Of a stretch of DNA of 37,147 nt, positions 9,851 to 19,929 are shown piece by piece. The position numbers and the translations under genes are program-made. A model generated the notes under the pieces. The model did not search any database, had not been told where the DNA came from, and saw only the letters and a list, made by a program, of their open reading frames with translations. The stretch's first letter is position 1; each line of letters starts with the position of its first letter. This stretch comes from Nemertoderma westbladi (Eukaryota; Xenacoelomorpha; Nemertodermatida; Nemertodermatidae). Location of the stretch: contig JAUCBJ010002148.1 of the NCBI GenBank assembly GCA_032718475.1, positions 1 to 37,147 of the forward strand, read 5' to 3'.

Positions 9851-12699
9851 TGTTGCTTCCTACTGGGCGAGGCCACTTCCTCTTCCGGGGCTGTTTCCTC
9901 CAACATACTGCGGGATCTCTCTACGTACTGTCGTTTAATAACCAGCGAATCCGCCAGATCCGGGAAGTAGTTGAACACGACACTACGGAATGTGCTCTCT
10001 ACCTCCAGGGCGCACTGTCCCAAGGCGGAATGCTCGGAGTTATAGTTGTAACAATTAGACAACATCAGACAAACATCGTCTGTTAACTCCTTAGCAGATA
10101 CATAATGCTCGAAATGCTTACTGCTAAGTTTCGATTTTATTTTTGAAAGATCCATTGGTTCCTTTATCACTTTATGATACATGGGAATAACTCTCGGGAC
10201 AGGTTGAAAAAAGGGGAAACATTTCTCCTTCAGGGAGTATAAGTTAAGCAATATTTTCTCGCATTTTAGTAAATCCGCTGGATTCATTGCGTTGCAATTA
10301 GTGCGGCGTTTCAGTGTGTAGTTGGCGGAGGCGTCGCTGGTCGCTGGTTGGTCGGATTTCCCGGGGGTTATCTGTCGACAGAAGGTGCAGTTCCAGACGC
10401 CCTCGGGGGTCGCAGGTAGACTGGGAACGTGGCAGGACAGATGGAATATCCGGGGGCATGAGTCGCAGAGGAGGAGCTGTCCGCCGTTGTTGCAGACACT
10501 GCACCACTCCTCGTGGTCTACGGAGGCGCGACTAGTGGACACGGTGGCGTCGCTGTGGGGTTGCGGGATGTATGCGGGGTACAAGGGGGTCCCGGAGGAG
10601 TCCACCGGCACCGTGGGGGGCCAATAGCTGCCGCGGGGGGGCAGCGGTTGGTACAGGGGCGGCCGGTTCCCGGAGCACTCACGCTTCATGGGGCCCCCGC
10701 TGGGGGGCGAGTCTAGGGCTCTAGGGGAGACGAACTGGGGGGTGGGGTGGTTGGGGGGCCCGGGAGGGGGGATGTAGTAGTAGGGGGGATGGGGGGAAGG
10801 GAGTGGGAGATGGGGGGAGTGGAGGGGGGCGGATAGGGGGGCCGTGGTTAGCAGAGCCCGCCGATCGGGGCGGATGGGTTGGGGCGAGGCCACCGCCACC
10901 CGGACCTGGGTCCCGGGAGGAACGCCTCCAGCGACGGGGGCCGCACTACCTACACCGGTTACTGCGGAATTCGCCGCTGGGGGTGTAACCCCGGGGTTCC
11001 TGTGGTCCCCGTCCGCGGTCTGCCCGCCCGAGTCTGGGAGACTCGTCTCACTCGTTGCGCTCGTCCCGACCGCGACCGGTTCCCGGACGTCGCTGGACGA
11101 CACGGAGGGCGGCCGTTGCGTAGCGACCGGGGACTCCGCCGGCCCGGTGTCCGACTCAGAGTCTCCACTCATTATCTCCTTCCCTTTCGCGATTCCGTGC
11201 TGCAACAAGGCGCTGTAGACCGCCGCGTAGTCGCACTGCGGACGCGACTCAACCGTTTTAGCCGCCGTTGCTTTCGCGTACTCGTCGATCATAACGTAGA
11301 GTTTCTTTATCTGGGCGCTGCTGGGCTGCCCTGCCGACGCCGCCGACCCCGGGGGCTGCAGGTGTTGGACGACGTCCGATGGCGTCGGATCCGTCGTCAG
11401 CTTCACCGGTCGTACCGGGGCGCCGTCAACAGCGGCGTGAGCGATCGTTAGGTAGTTGGAGGTGGAGGGATTGTTGATGAAGTTGACGTTTACGGCGACG
11501 TTCTGGGGGGCGGTGAGGTAAGGGGTCCGCAGTATGTTAACCAGTTGGCTCTCCAGGGGGCGCACCACACTCAGCAGACTCTGGGGACTGCCGGAGGAGA
11601 TCGCTTCCCTTCCGAACGAGTGGCAACGTCGGACGATCGCCGCGAAACGCCGTAGATCTTTCTCTTTAGATAAAATCGCGTGATCTTTGAGAGAGACCGC
11701 GTTGCGCAGTCCGTTTATCAACGCCGCAGTCGATTTAAACACTTGGAGTATTAGAGTGCGACTCTGGACTTTTATTTGACGGATTGCGGCCTCGTGGTCA
11801 CGTCTCAGATTGCCTCGAACCGTTTCGTAGGCGTCCACCGCCTTGTTTATACTCGCGTTCGCAGTCAACGTGCGTTCGAGCAGGACGCCTATCTCTTCCG
11901 ATTGCAGTTTAACCACCTCGCTATAGTAGGAGTAGCTGTGGTCCCGGTGGTTGAACAGCTGGCAGTCGCGGCAGGTTATAACGCGACAGACTTTACAGAA
12001 GAGGGTCAATTGTTCACGGGCGTGCACCGGGCAGTGGAGAGTCTCACCCTGCGGCCCGTGCACGTCGGAGGAATGCACCCGGGATTTCTGTTTAACGTTG
12101 TGATCCTTTGTGAGTTTTACCTTTAGATGGGCCGCAGTGCAGCCCGCGCAGAGCCAGTCCTTGCAGTCCAGACAGAAAGAGGAAGCCAAGGCGCCAGAAT
12201 CGTCGCAGTTCGTGCACAAACTCTGAGATGAGTCCGCCAGCATGGACAACTCGCGCTCTCTGAGACGATTTAGAACGAAGTAGTTGCTGAATATATCGTT
12301 GGGTTTTACGCATTCCTGGCGACAAGCCGGGCAGGACAAGATGGTCGCGTTCTCCCGATGTTTGATCAACGTAGATAAACATTTGTTGCAGCAGGTGTGC
12401 AAGCATGGGAGTAAGCGAGGGAGTCTTACGGTGGTTATTGTAAAATCATCGTTACAAACGAAACATGTTTGAGGGGCTATCTCGCTACTAGTCGGCTGTC
12501 CGCCGTCATTGCCTGGATTCTGGGAAACCAACATAATATTTGGACTAGATTGAGTTGCTTCCGTCCCCAATGTTGTATCATCAACATTCTGGCAGGTCTG
12601 ATTATTCGGTGTAGCGGTACACACACCGGTACCGGAAGGCAGAATCGGTGTCGCAAATGCCGTTCGACCACCAACGTTTGAATTTGAAGATTCCTCCAT
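9808..12699 (-). CDS. TRIM33: TIF1-family transcriptional regulator (TRIM24/TRIM33-like), single exon
   Basis: A complete 963-residue protein starts at the ATG at 12699. Domains, in residues: C3HC4 RING about 79-126 (CFVC ... CLHTCC ... CPAC); B-box 1 about 162-200; B-box 2 about 222-255; a long coiled coil about 262-400; a Pro-rich linker about 600-710; PHD finger about 732-776 (WCSVCNNGGQLL ... FHLSCHVP ... WNCTFC); bromodomain about 805-913 with a candidate acetyl-lysine-contact Asn near 887. This order is diagnostic of TIF1 proteins, which are nuclear E3 ligases that read histone marks and repress or tune transcription, including Smad signalling. Vertebrate genes of this family have many introns; here the frame is uninterrupted over 2.9 kb, suggesting intron loss or retroposition. 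The exon is far more GC-rich than its surroundings. TRIM24 and TRIM33 cannot be told apart here. Confidence 0.95.
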   Translation of the reverse strand: MEESSNSNVGGRTAFATPILPSGTGVCTATPNNQTCQNVDDTTLGTEATQSSPNIMLVSQNPGNDGGQPTSSEIAPQTCFVCNDDFTITTVRLPRLLPCLHTCCNKCLSTLIKHRENATILSCPACRQECVKPNDIFSNYFVLNRLRERELSMLADSSQSLCTNCDDSGALASSFCLDCKDWLCAGCTAAHLKVKLTKDHNVKQKSRVHSSDVHGPQGETLHCPVHAREQLTLFCKVCRVITCRDCQLFNHRDHSYSYYSEVVKLQSEEIGVLLERTLTANASINKAVDAYETVRGNLRRDHEAAIRQIKVQSRTLILQVFKSTAALINGLRNAVSLKDHAILSKEKDLRRFAAIVRRCHSFGREAISSGSPQSLLSVVRPLESQLVNILRTPYLTAPQNVAVNVNFINNPSTSNYLTIAHAAVDGAPVRPVKLTTDPTPSDVVQHLQPPGSAASAGQPSSAQIKKLYVMIDEYAKATAAKTVESRPQCDYAAVYSALLQHGIAKGKEIMSGDSESDTGPAESPVATQRPPSVSSSDVREPVAVGTSATSETSLPDSGGQTADGDHRNPGVTPPAANSAVTGVGSAAPVAGGVPPGTQVRVAVASPQPIRPDRRALLTTAPLSAPLHSPHLPLPSPHPPYYYIPPPGPPNHPTPQFVSPRALDSPPSGGPMKRECSGNRPPLYQPLPPRGSYWPPTVPVDSSGTPLYPAYIPQPHSDATVSTSRASVDHEEWCSVCNNGGQLLLCDSCPRIFHLSCHVPSLPATPEGVWNCTFCRQITPGKSDQPATSDASANYTLKRRTNCNAMNPADLLKCEKILLNLYSLKEKCFPFFQPVPRVIPMYHKVIKEPMDLSKIKSKLSSKHFEHYVSAKELTDDVCLMLSNCYNYNSEHSALGQCALEVESTFRSVVFNYFPDLADSLVIKRQYVERSRSMLEETAPEEEVASPSRKQQRLAVSAAGVVHYY

Positions 12700-13420
12700 C
12701 AATAATCAGGTAGGCCTACCTTTTAATACTCAGGTCAGTATCAGTAGTGCAATGATGTCTAAATGCAAGGTGTTACCGGTACCGGATGACGGTTACTGGG
12801 TTATAGAACTCTGCAACTACGGTACGGTATTCGTATTGCCTGATTGCTGTATGTATACCGGTATATTAAATTTAAAATAATATTGTTTAATGTTTAAATA
12901 TATATTAAGGTAAAGGAAGCATAAGCTTATTGTAACTGTTCAGACTAAATATAAAATTCCATAAACGTTAAAATATATAAACTGAGATTATGTACCGTAT
13001 CTATCTACCTACCCACTAATGTACTAGGCCTACCCTACAAATGTTGATATGAAGTATGTAAATGAGAGCATGTGGCATAAAGTCAAACTTGAACTAACTG
13101 GATAAAAATTATTTACAATACAGTAATTAAAATATAAGTAAGTGCTTCTAAAAAGCGAGCTTGACACAAGTAATAAAAAGGCGTTGTAACAAATTGGGCA
13201 CATACAAAGTCAAACTTAAAAACACTAACCTACTAAAAATTTGCATCTAATCTGTAATTGCATCTAAAAACCGAGCTTCACATACGTCAGTACGTAATAA
13301 AATATAAGTTGCAACAAATTGTGCACACATATTTATACATCTTAAAAGTTAAAACTTAGTTTCGCTATTTAATTTAATTATAATTAAAAATAAAAATGGC
13401 CAATTCAGCAATGGGGTGAC
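12700..13420. other. Upstream flank of the TRIM33-like gene; contains a degenerate tandem duplication
   Basis: This should hold the 5' UTR and promoter of the minus-strand gene, but no TATA box or clear initiator was recognised. Segments around 13145-13210 and 13261-13330 resemble each other (TCTAAAAA-CGAGCTT ... CAACAAATTG-GCACA), a degenerate direct duplication with a period of roughly 115-120 bp. Confidence 0.5.
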
Positions 13421-13421
13421 A

Positions 13422-13639
13422 GACCGAACGTAATCAGGATCGTGCCTCGGTCTGTCGGTAACCTGCTCCTTTAAATGGCAATGTTACTTACATTCGGGCT
13501 TAGTAATTTGTAGATCGAATGTAACATAGTTATAGCTGTATAGGATCCAATGTAACATAATTGCGGTTACGTTCGATACGTAATAACTACCTATGTTACA
13601 TTCGATCATTCGACAGTTCGATCCTGATTACGTTCGGTC
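13422..13639. mobile_element. 218-bp foldback / MITE-like element
   Basis: The ends are perfect 21-bp inverted repeats (13422-13442 and 13619-13639, beginning GACCGAACGTAATCAGG). A second, nested inverted pair, GATCGAATGTAACATAG, lies inside (about 13513-13529 and 13589-13605). There is no coding capacity. The 15-base word GTAACCTGCTCCTTT occurs at 13458-13472 and is shared with other elements in this window. No target-site duplication longer than one base was seen, so the superfamily is unassigned. Confidence 0.8.
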
Positions 13640-14735
13640 ATGTATCCCTACCAATTAAAGTCATCCCAAAATTGATTTAAATTTTTAAAACTGTAATCCC
13701 GACGGTGAATGTTTTTATTCCATCGGTAATGAGGGTTGATTTTTCGAGTAACACCCATAAAAACAATAAAAACACCCCCCCCCCCCGCAACGTCTTGGGG
13801 CCCTTCTGGGCCTCCTGCAGTCCTGCCATTTTAGAGTTGAATTTACAACTTAAAAGTTGAATACTGCCATCTGAAAACTTCAGTCTGTCAGCCAGGTTGG
13901 AATTAATGCTGCAAAACTCGGACGCGTACCTGCGCTAATGACGATGAACCACATGCGCGTTGCGCGTTTGGGTGAGACAGGTGCGCGTTCGGGCAGTCGG
14001 GTGAAACAGGTGCGCGTTGGGCAGCGGCGCGTAGCTCTGATGCGCACCACTCATTCTGATCTGACATTAATTGAAATCACGAAAATACACAAAAAAAATT
14101 CGCTCGCTTCGCTCGCGTTTATTTTCCATTATCCAAAAAATCTAATGTCTCTCTCTACCATTTCTTTTACCAGAATACAGGAGTTTAAATTTATCAATTT
14201 ATTTTAACTACCGGTACTATCTGACTAGGCCTATTGTTATATAATATGTTACGTTCAGCAGACGTTAGCAGGTTAGTAAACAAACAGGTAAAGTCAGAAA
14301 GTAACAATGTATTACTGTATTAAGTATGACTTAATTATATATAAGCCAGTGTAAAATTGTTCGTATGAGATGCGCGATTTTTTGAGATATGCATGGCATG
14401 AGCTGCGCGATTTTGTATGGATTATGACATATGATGAGGTGCGCGACGAGCCAATTTCAGGTGCGCGGTGATCTCGAAACATCAAAGCGTACCTGCCAGT
14501 CTGGGAAATTAGCCCAATAGGGAAATTTTTGCATAATCGCTATGGCGCATTCACTGAGGAGGACATAGCGCATTAAGCCGTTAAGTGAGATATACTAGGT
14601 CATTCACCTCTACCCTATCTTCAATATAACTACTGCCCCAAGGCAGCCAACTACCAGACTACCCTACTACCCTACGCCTACCCTGGGGCCGCTGGGGGTT
14701 TTACAGACTGACAGACAGGCGAAAATTAACTTTGC
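13640..14735. other. Non-coding stretch with short degenerate repeats
   Basis: It contains a 12-C tract (13775-13786). Two similar copies of a short GTGAGACAGGTGCGCGTT-like unit lie at about 13972-14025, and a spaced GATGCGCGATTTT / GCTGCGCGATTTT pattern at about 14368-14470. A plus-strand frame at 13938-14207 overlaps these repeats and looks non-coding. No gene is recognised. Confidence 0.5.
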
Positions 14736-14738
14736 CTG

Positions 14739-14780
14739 TTTCCCTATAGGGAAATATGCATATATTTCCCTATATGGAAA
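14739..14780. repeat. Near-perfect palindrome built of TTTCCCTATAGGGAAA-type units
   Basis: TTTCCCTATAGGGAAA (a perfect palindrome) is joined through ATATGCATAT (another) to a second ATTTCCCTATATGGAAA half. The whole ~42-bp segment is nearly self-complementary. Related half-sites (AATAGGGAAATTT, TTTCCCGATAGGGAAA) lie near 14517 and 14816. Confidence 0.75.
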
Positions 14781-14966
14781 TTTTACCATGGATTTCTCTC
14801 ACAATGATATCAGAAATTTCCCGATAGGGAAACATTGCACATTTCATAACAATTTAGATGGTTTGATGATAACTGATATAACCGGTATGACTGAAAACTG
14901 CACTGCGAGCTGAAATTCCAACGGCTTTGTTGTTGTGCTTTCTATCATTCTATGCCTCTAACTACA

Positions 14967-14997
14967 TACATACAGTAAGCAATGCTTACTGTATGTA
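14967..14997. repeat. 31-bp perfect palindrome
   Basis: The 15-base arms TACATACAGTAAGCA and their reverse complement flank a single central base. Further GTAAGCA/TGCTTAC pieces follow up to about 15045. Its function is unknown. Confidence 0.85.
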
Positions 14998-15259
14998 AAT
15001 TACACTGTAAATTACTGCTTACTTACTGTTTACTGCTTAGTAAGCAGTACATATATCATATAGCTGTATAGATACCACTGTGCATGCATCTTCTTGGCTC
15101 TTGGGGTATGTAACGTTCATAGTTCATACTGCAGTACTGTAGAATAATATATGTATTGGTTTATTACTGTATTATTGTATTTGTCTGTTTGTATTATATA
15201 GGCCTATTATAGTTAGTTAGGCCTATATTATATTTATAATTTATATATATAAAAACACT

Positions 15260-16555
15260 TTCTTCATTCCCAGCCTACAAGCAAGCTAGAAACAAATGTA
15301 TTTCAGTAATTAAACAGAAGGTTGCCTACGAATGTAAAATTGCAAGTGATGCCCCTACCTGCCTACCGTACTGCCCTAGTAACCCCAAAATCTTTTGGAA
15401 ATTTATACAGGCAAAGGCAAGACCAGCAATACAGTGCCTCAGGAAGGATGATGGTTTGTTTGCTACAGCTGATATCGAAAAGGCTGCACTTTTAAATGAA
15501 TATTTCCATATATACTGCATTTACAGATTTACAAAAGAAGACCTTTTACATATTCTTTCTATTCTCAATAAATTAATTCAAGCATATCTACCATCAACTT
15601 CACATATGAATTAGTTCTTCAGTCAATCAACGAAATGAGAGGGTCTGGTGCTACTGGTCCTGATCAAGTTTATCCACAAGTTATAAAAGCACTATCTGCT
15701 ACAATAAATTGCTGAACCCCTGGTTTCATTATTGAATAAGTCAATGAATGAAGGAGCCCTACCAACAGGAACAGACCAACCAATTGATTGGAAGCTCGCC
15801 AACATTTCTCCACAATTTAAGAACGGTAGTAAATATTTGCTTGAAAACTTCAAATCTATCAGTCTAACATCAGTGGTCTGCAAAGTTATGGAACAAAACG
15901 TTGTCAATGAAACATACAGATATATGAAGGAAAATAACCTTTATACTGTTATACGACCCTAGATGACCATTAAGGTTTCTAGAAAGGGTGATCATGCATC
16001 ATGCACTCTACAACTACTTGATTGTATTTTCCATTGGTTCAAATCAAAGTACTAGATGCTCGCATGTAATCACTGCATACTTGGACTTTCGGAAAGCTTT
16101 GATTCAGTGCCACACCGCAGAGACTGATTGCTGGATTGTCAAATTGCAGGCCCTTGGAATACAGGAATACTGGAATATGGAATAACCGGCAAGTTATTAA
16201 ATTGGTCTCGGGCATTTCTCTCTCTTGTAGATACCAACGCGTGGTCATCAACATCAGCGTGGCTACCTGTTGACAGTGGTGTTCCTCAGGGAAGTGTTGC
16301 TGGAGTTTTCTTGTTCCTTGGATGCGTGGATGATGTTCCAACTTTACTCACTCAGCTCATTCATCTTTTCGCCGATGACCTCAAAGACAGCACTATCAGA
16401 CTATATTCCACCCCAGTAACATCACCTCTATTGCCCCACTACATGATTGATTGATTGACGTGATTTGGATGTCCTGGACCGCTGGAGCAAATTGTGCCAA
16501 CTTCTTTTTAACCACGACAAATGTAAGGTAATGCTCGACCACTCACTAAACAGTC
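15260..16555 (+). mobile_element. CR1/Jockey-like LINE, decayed reverse transcriptase (5' portion)
   Basis: Read across several frames, this region shows the usual order of CR1/Jockey-type RT blocks: LLNEYF near 15496; WKLANISPQFK and FKSISLTSVVCKVMEQ at 15790-15890; AYLDFRKA (motif A) near 16076-16099; GVPQGSV (motif B) near 16279-16299; LFADDL (catalytic motif C) at 16365-16382; and a downstream LDRWSKLCQLLFNHDKCKVM-like stretch to about 16530. Many frameshifts and stops make it a pseudogene. A 3' portion of the same kind of element reappears at about 20350-20820, beyond LINE copy D. Confidence 0.82.
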
Positions 16556-16566
16556 AGGGAGATCAT

Positions 16567-16846
16567 AAATTTTGGGGTTACCCCAAATTTCGAATTCTGG
16601 TAATAGACTGTCGAAAATTGGGTTTTTTTGTTCAAATTTGAGGAATTTTTAGTCTCATAATATCGAGTGTTGCTGCGACTTAGGGAAACTGTTGGAGCAA
16701 CTTCTACTTTTAATATGTTAAAATATAATGTAAAATAAGAACTTTTATCGATGCAATAAAATATTTCACCGATGCAAAACATGCTTTTATTGGGGGCGAA
16801 ATTTGAGGTTAAACCTCAAATTTGAGACAAAACCTCAAATTTCGCC
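16567..16846. mobile_element. ~280-bp MITE-like element with hairpin ends
   Basis: The right end contains a perfect 16-bp inverted repeat (16795-16810 and 16831-16846, GGCGAAATTTGAGGTT and its complement) with a further complementary piece inside. The left end (16567-16592) is itself a small hairpin, and it resembles the inverted right end (GGGTTACCCCAAATTTCG against GGTTTAACCTCAAATTTCG). It has no coding capacity. It sits where the CR1-like remnant breaks off. Confidence 0.6.
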
Positions 16847-17051
16847 AGTCTTTACAATTACAACATCACCAGCCTGCCAGCAGTAGGGTGTAGCAGTAGG
16901 CTTTGCTGCTTAGTGCTTATAGAGCTTGGTGAGAATGGGTGACCAGTGTAACCTGTGACATGACTGCATGACATGTATGCAGGGTAGGCTTAATCTTACA
17001 GCACAGCAACTTACAGTCAATAACTTTAATGATTGTTAACTCCGTTAGTGA

Positions 17052-19929
17052 TTGGTGATAAAAATGCAGAAGACTAGAGAAATTCGCTATCCTTACAGCC
17101 TTACTGTTGGTCTCGCCCTCGCGTCAGCAGATGATAGTGGCAATGGTGGAATTGGTCTATTGATGAATCCAACTGCACATGCAGCATTGGACAAAATAGA
17201 CCAAATCTCTAACCGCATCATCCGTTGCCACTTCTCATGTTCTGGAAGACTGGCTAAGAAGTTTCCTAAGGTGGTTCTGATTGTGTGCTACTCTCCAACT
17301 AGTGTTGCCCCTGTAGAGGAGGTGGAAAATTTCTACCACAATCTACAAGCAGCAACTGATGGAGTGGATCAGCATGCATTCTTAACATTCCTGGGAGACT
17401 TTAATGCAAGTCTGCATCAATCACCTACATCGCCCTGGGTCTATAGCAATAGTGTTAACCGAAATTCTGTCCATCTTCAGGATTTTATCTCTGGAAATGG
17501 ATTGTTTTCGGCTGGAACCCAGTTCAAGAAGCGAACTGGAAAGCTATGGACTCATAGTGGACCCAGTGGTCACAAGTCCCAGATAGACCATATTCTGTTT
17601 CGTAGGAAATACAGGAGCTCTATACAAGACTGTAATGCATTTACACTTCGACCCTTCTCCAGTGATCACCGCCTTATTGTGGCCAAGGTAAGACTTAGTC
17701 TGCGTGCTAGCAGAACAACGAAATCTGCCTTGCCACGGCATGACTGGTCCTCTCTGTTGCAACAGCCAAGTGTGAGATCCAGCTTCACACTACAGCTGAG
17801 CAACAGGTATGAGGCTCTTGCCTCTGAGGCGGCAGATCACTGTGAGGGCTATACTGCCTTTACAGAAGCAGTTAAGTTAGCAGCTGCAGAAACAGTTCCT
17901 GTATACCCTCGAAACAGGAAAAGGGCCCCCTGGACTGACAACAAAATTCAGAAGTGCCGAAATGACCTTCATAAGGCGCAGAAAGAGTCCCGACTCAAAC
18001 AGACTACAGCGGCCAAGAATGCAGTTAAAGCTGCATCTAGGTCCCTGAACAGGCAGTACTCTGTTAATCTACAGGAGCTAATAAATCAACAGGTTGATGC
18101 CATCAATGATGCTGACGACAGCAGGCAATCATCCCAGGCATGGAAATCGATCAATCTGCTTACTGGTCGGAAAAGCCAACCAACCACCAAGGTTAAGGCT
18201 GAATCACCAGCCGATCGCCTCAATGGTTGGAAAGCCCACTTTGAAAAGCTCCTCAATAATGACAGGGTATTGCCTGATAACTTTATAGAAGTAAAAGTGT
18301 CTGAGTCTGTACTCCCAGATATTCCCATTGGCGATATCTCCTTTGCAGAAGTGAAGGCTGCTGCAAAGAGCATTAAGACCAATCGTGCCAGTGGAGTAGA
18401 TGGTGTTCCCCCTGAGGTCTTTAAAATACCTGAGTGTTTAAAGCTCATCTATCCCATCATAGTAGACATGTACCGTACAACAAGAGTCCCACAAGAAATG
18501 AAAACAAATAAGTTGGTGCCAGTTCCCAAGAAGGGCAACCTAACACTCTATGGTTCTTTTCGGGGAATCTCATTGATCTCGATTGCTGCAAAACTATACA
18601 ATAGAATTCTATTAAATCGCATCAGGGATCCCATTGAGAGACTGCTACGTGGAAATCAGAATGGGTTCCGTAAAGGTCGTGGGACCATGGAGCCCATTTT
18701 GGCACTTAGAAGGATAATTGAAGAGTTATCAAAAAAGAAAGACAGGCATCTGGCTGTTATCTTTGTTGACTTCTTCAAGGCCTTTGATTCAGTCTCTCGC
18801 TCACGTATGTTCAGCATACTTTCATTATATGGGATTCCTGATGAAATTATTGCAGCAATCAGATCAGTATACGATGGTTCGACAACATTTGTGTCTACTG
18901 TTGACGGTGACACAGAACCATTTGAAGTGTTATGGGGCGTCCTCCAAGGAGACACACTTGCACCATTCTTGTTCATTATTGTGGTTGACTATGTTCTACG
19001 CATGTCCTTAGATCATCATAATGATGATGGGGTGATGATAACTCCACCTACTGGCTCCAGAAGTCGAGGAAATCCTGCCAAGTACCTAACTGATCTAGAC
19101 TTTGCTGACGACTTAGGAATACTCTCAGAATCATTAGAGGGAGCCCAGCGGCTCCTCAGCTCATTAGAACATGCTGCTTCTAGTGTTGGTCTTTTTATTA
19201 ACTCCAGAAAGACCAAAATTCTGACAGTTAACTTTGAAAGTCCTCAGCAAGTCTCTGATCGGATGAGCATAAGCTCAAAGGATGGTATGCTTGAGCATGT
19301 GGACGACTTCTGTTACCTGGGATCATGGATCCGGAAGTCAGGTGAGGACCTTCGAATACGTAAGGGAAAGGCATGGGCAGCCTTGAATAGGCTTTCCAGG
19401 ATTTGGAAGTCACCTAGAATTAATCGGAAACTTAAGGTCCGATTATTTAGAGCAGCAGTAGTTCCAGTACTCCTCTACGGGAGTCCATGCTGGGCTCTAA
19501 CTGCTGAGGACACCAAATCTCTGGATGGCACATTTACAAGAATGCTACGCCGGGTACATTGTGTCAAGTACAATGCACACATCTCCAACCAGACACTATA
19601 TAACATTGGAGGTGTCTCATTGGTTCCCCCAAGCTTGACACTAGAACAAAATCGCCTCCGCTTTGCAGGACATTGCTTTCGCCGTGAGGACCAGCCAGTG
19701 CATAATCTTGTACTTTGGCAGCCTCATGGAGTGAAAAAGCATGGTGGACAGCCCATGACTTTCTTGAGACGCATCTTAAAGGACACTGGCCTTAAAGATG
19801 CGGATGATCTAGCAAATGTCATGGGTGATAGGGAGTTGTGGCGGTGCAATTTTGTTGACAAGCCGGCACAGCATTCTTAAAAATGCAGCTGCAATGCAGC
19901 ATGCCGATCCTAGTAGTAGTAGTAGTACT
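17052..19929 (+). mobile_element. RTE-like LINE copy D, 5'-truncated but with an intact ORF
   Basis: This is the longest copy of the family in the window. The ORF is closed upstream by a TGA at 17049-17051, and the element lacks most of the N-terminal endonuclease, so it appears 5'-truncated. The 3' UTR is very short. It ends in a TAG trinucleotide run (19911-19926), consistent with the simple-repeat tails of RTE-clade LINEs. It lies inside a CR1-like LINE whose pieces flank it. No target-site duplication was identified. Confidence 0.88.
17064..19880 (+). CDS. LINE-encoded endonuclease (partial) and reverse transcriptase
   Basis: The first ATG gives 938 residues. Residues about 1-210 are the C-terminal two-thirds of an APE-type endonuclease: GGIGLLM near 32-38, GDFNASL near 111-117, SQIDHILF near 175 and SDHRLI near 200. 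The N-terminal blocks that supply the catalytic Asn and Glu are missing; an N-terminal MQKTR may be a decayed version of the usual LQETR box. RT runs from about 440 to 720: motif A VDFFKAFDSV near 568, motif B (VLQGDTLAPF), and FADD at 19101-19112 (residue about 680). The remaining C-terminus, including RLRFAGHCFRRED, is typical of RTE-like proteins. RT residues look intact, so this ORF could still make a polymerase, but target cleavage by its own endonuclease is unlikely. Confidence 0.88.
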   Translation: MQKTREIRYPYSLTVGLALASADDSGNGGIGLLMNPTAHAALDKIDQISNRIIRCHFSCSGRLAKKFPKVVLIVCYSPTSVAPVEEVENFYHNLQAATDGVDQHAFLTFLGDFNASLHQSPTSPWVYSNSVNRNSVHLQDFISGNGLFSAGTQFKKRTGKLWTHSGPSGHKSQIDHILFRRKYRSSIQDCNAFTLRPFSSDHRLIVAKVRLSLRASRTTKSALPRHDWSSLLQQPSVRSSFTLQLSNRYEALASEAADHCEGYTAFTEAVKLAAAETVPVYPRNRKRAPWTDNKIQKCRNDLHKAQKESRLKQTTAAKNAVKAASRSLNRQYSVNLQELINQQVDAINDADDSRQSSQAWKSINLLTGRKSQPTTKVKAESPADRLNGWKAHFEKLLNNDRVLPDNFIEVKVSESVLPDIPIGDISFAEVKAAAKSIKTNRASGVDGVPPEVFKIPECLKLIYPIIVDMYRTTRVPQEMKTNKLVPVPKKGNLTLYGSFRGISLISIAAKLYNRILLNRIRDPIERLLRGNQNGFRKGRGTMEPILALRRIIEELSKKKDRHLAVIFVDFFKAFDSVSRSRMFSILSLYGIPDEIIAAIRSVYDGSTTFVSTVDGDTEPFEVLWGVLQGDTLAPFLFIIVVDYVLRMSLDHHNDDGVMITPPTGSRSRGNPAKYLTDLDFADDLGILSESLEGAQRLLSSLEHAASSVGLFINSRKTKILTVNFESPQQVSDRMSISSKDGMLEHVDDFCYLGSWIRKSGEDLRIRKGKAWAALNRLSRIWKSPRINRKLKVRLFRAAVVPVLLYGSPCWALTAEDTKSLDGTFTRMLRRVHCVKYNAHISNQTLYNIGGVSLVPPSLTLEQNRLRFAGHCFRREDQPVHNLVLWQPHGVKKHGGQPMTFLRRILKDTGLKDADDLANVMGDRELWRCNFVDKPAQHS

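Noticed and set aside
10298-11451. Several Arg/Gly-rich plus-strand frames opposite the TRIM33-like gene
   Set aside because: They are antisense reflections of a GC-rich, Pro-rich coding region.
13938-14207. 89-codon plus-strand frame
   Set aside because: It overlaps short degenerate GTGCGCG repeats, its composition changes abruptly, and nothing is recognisable.
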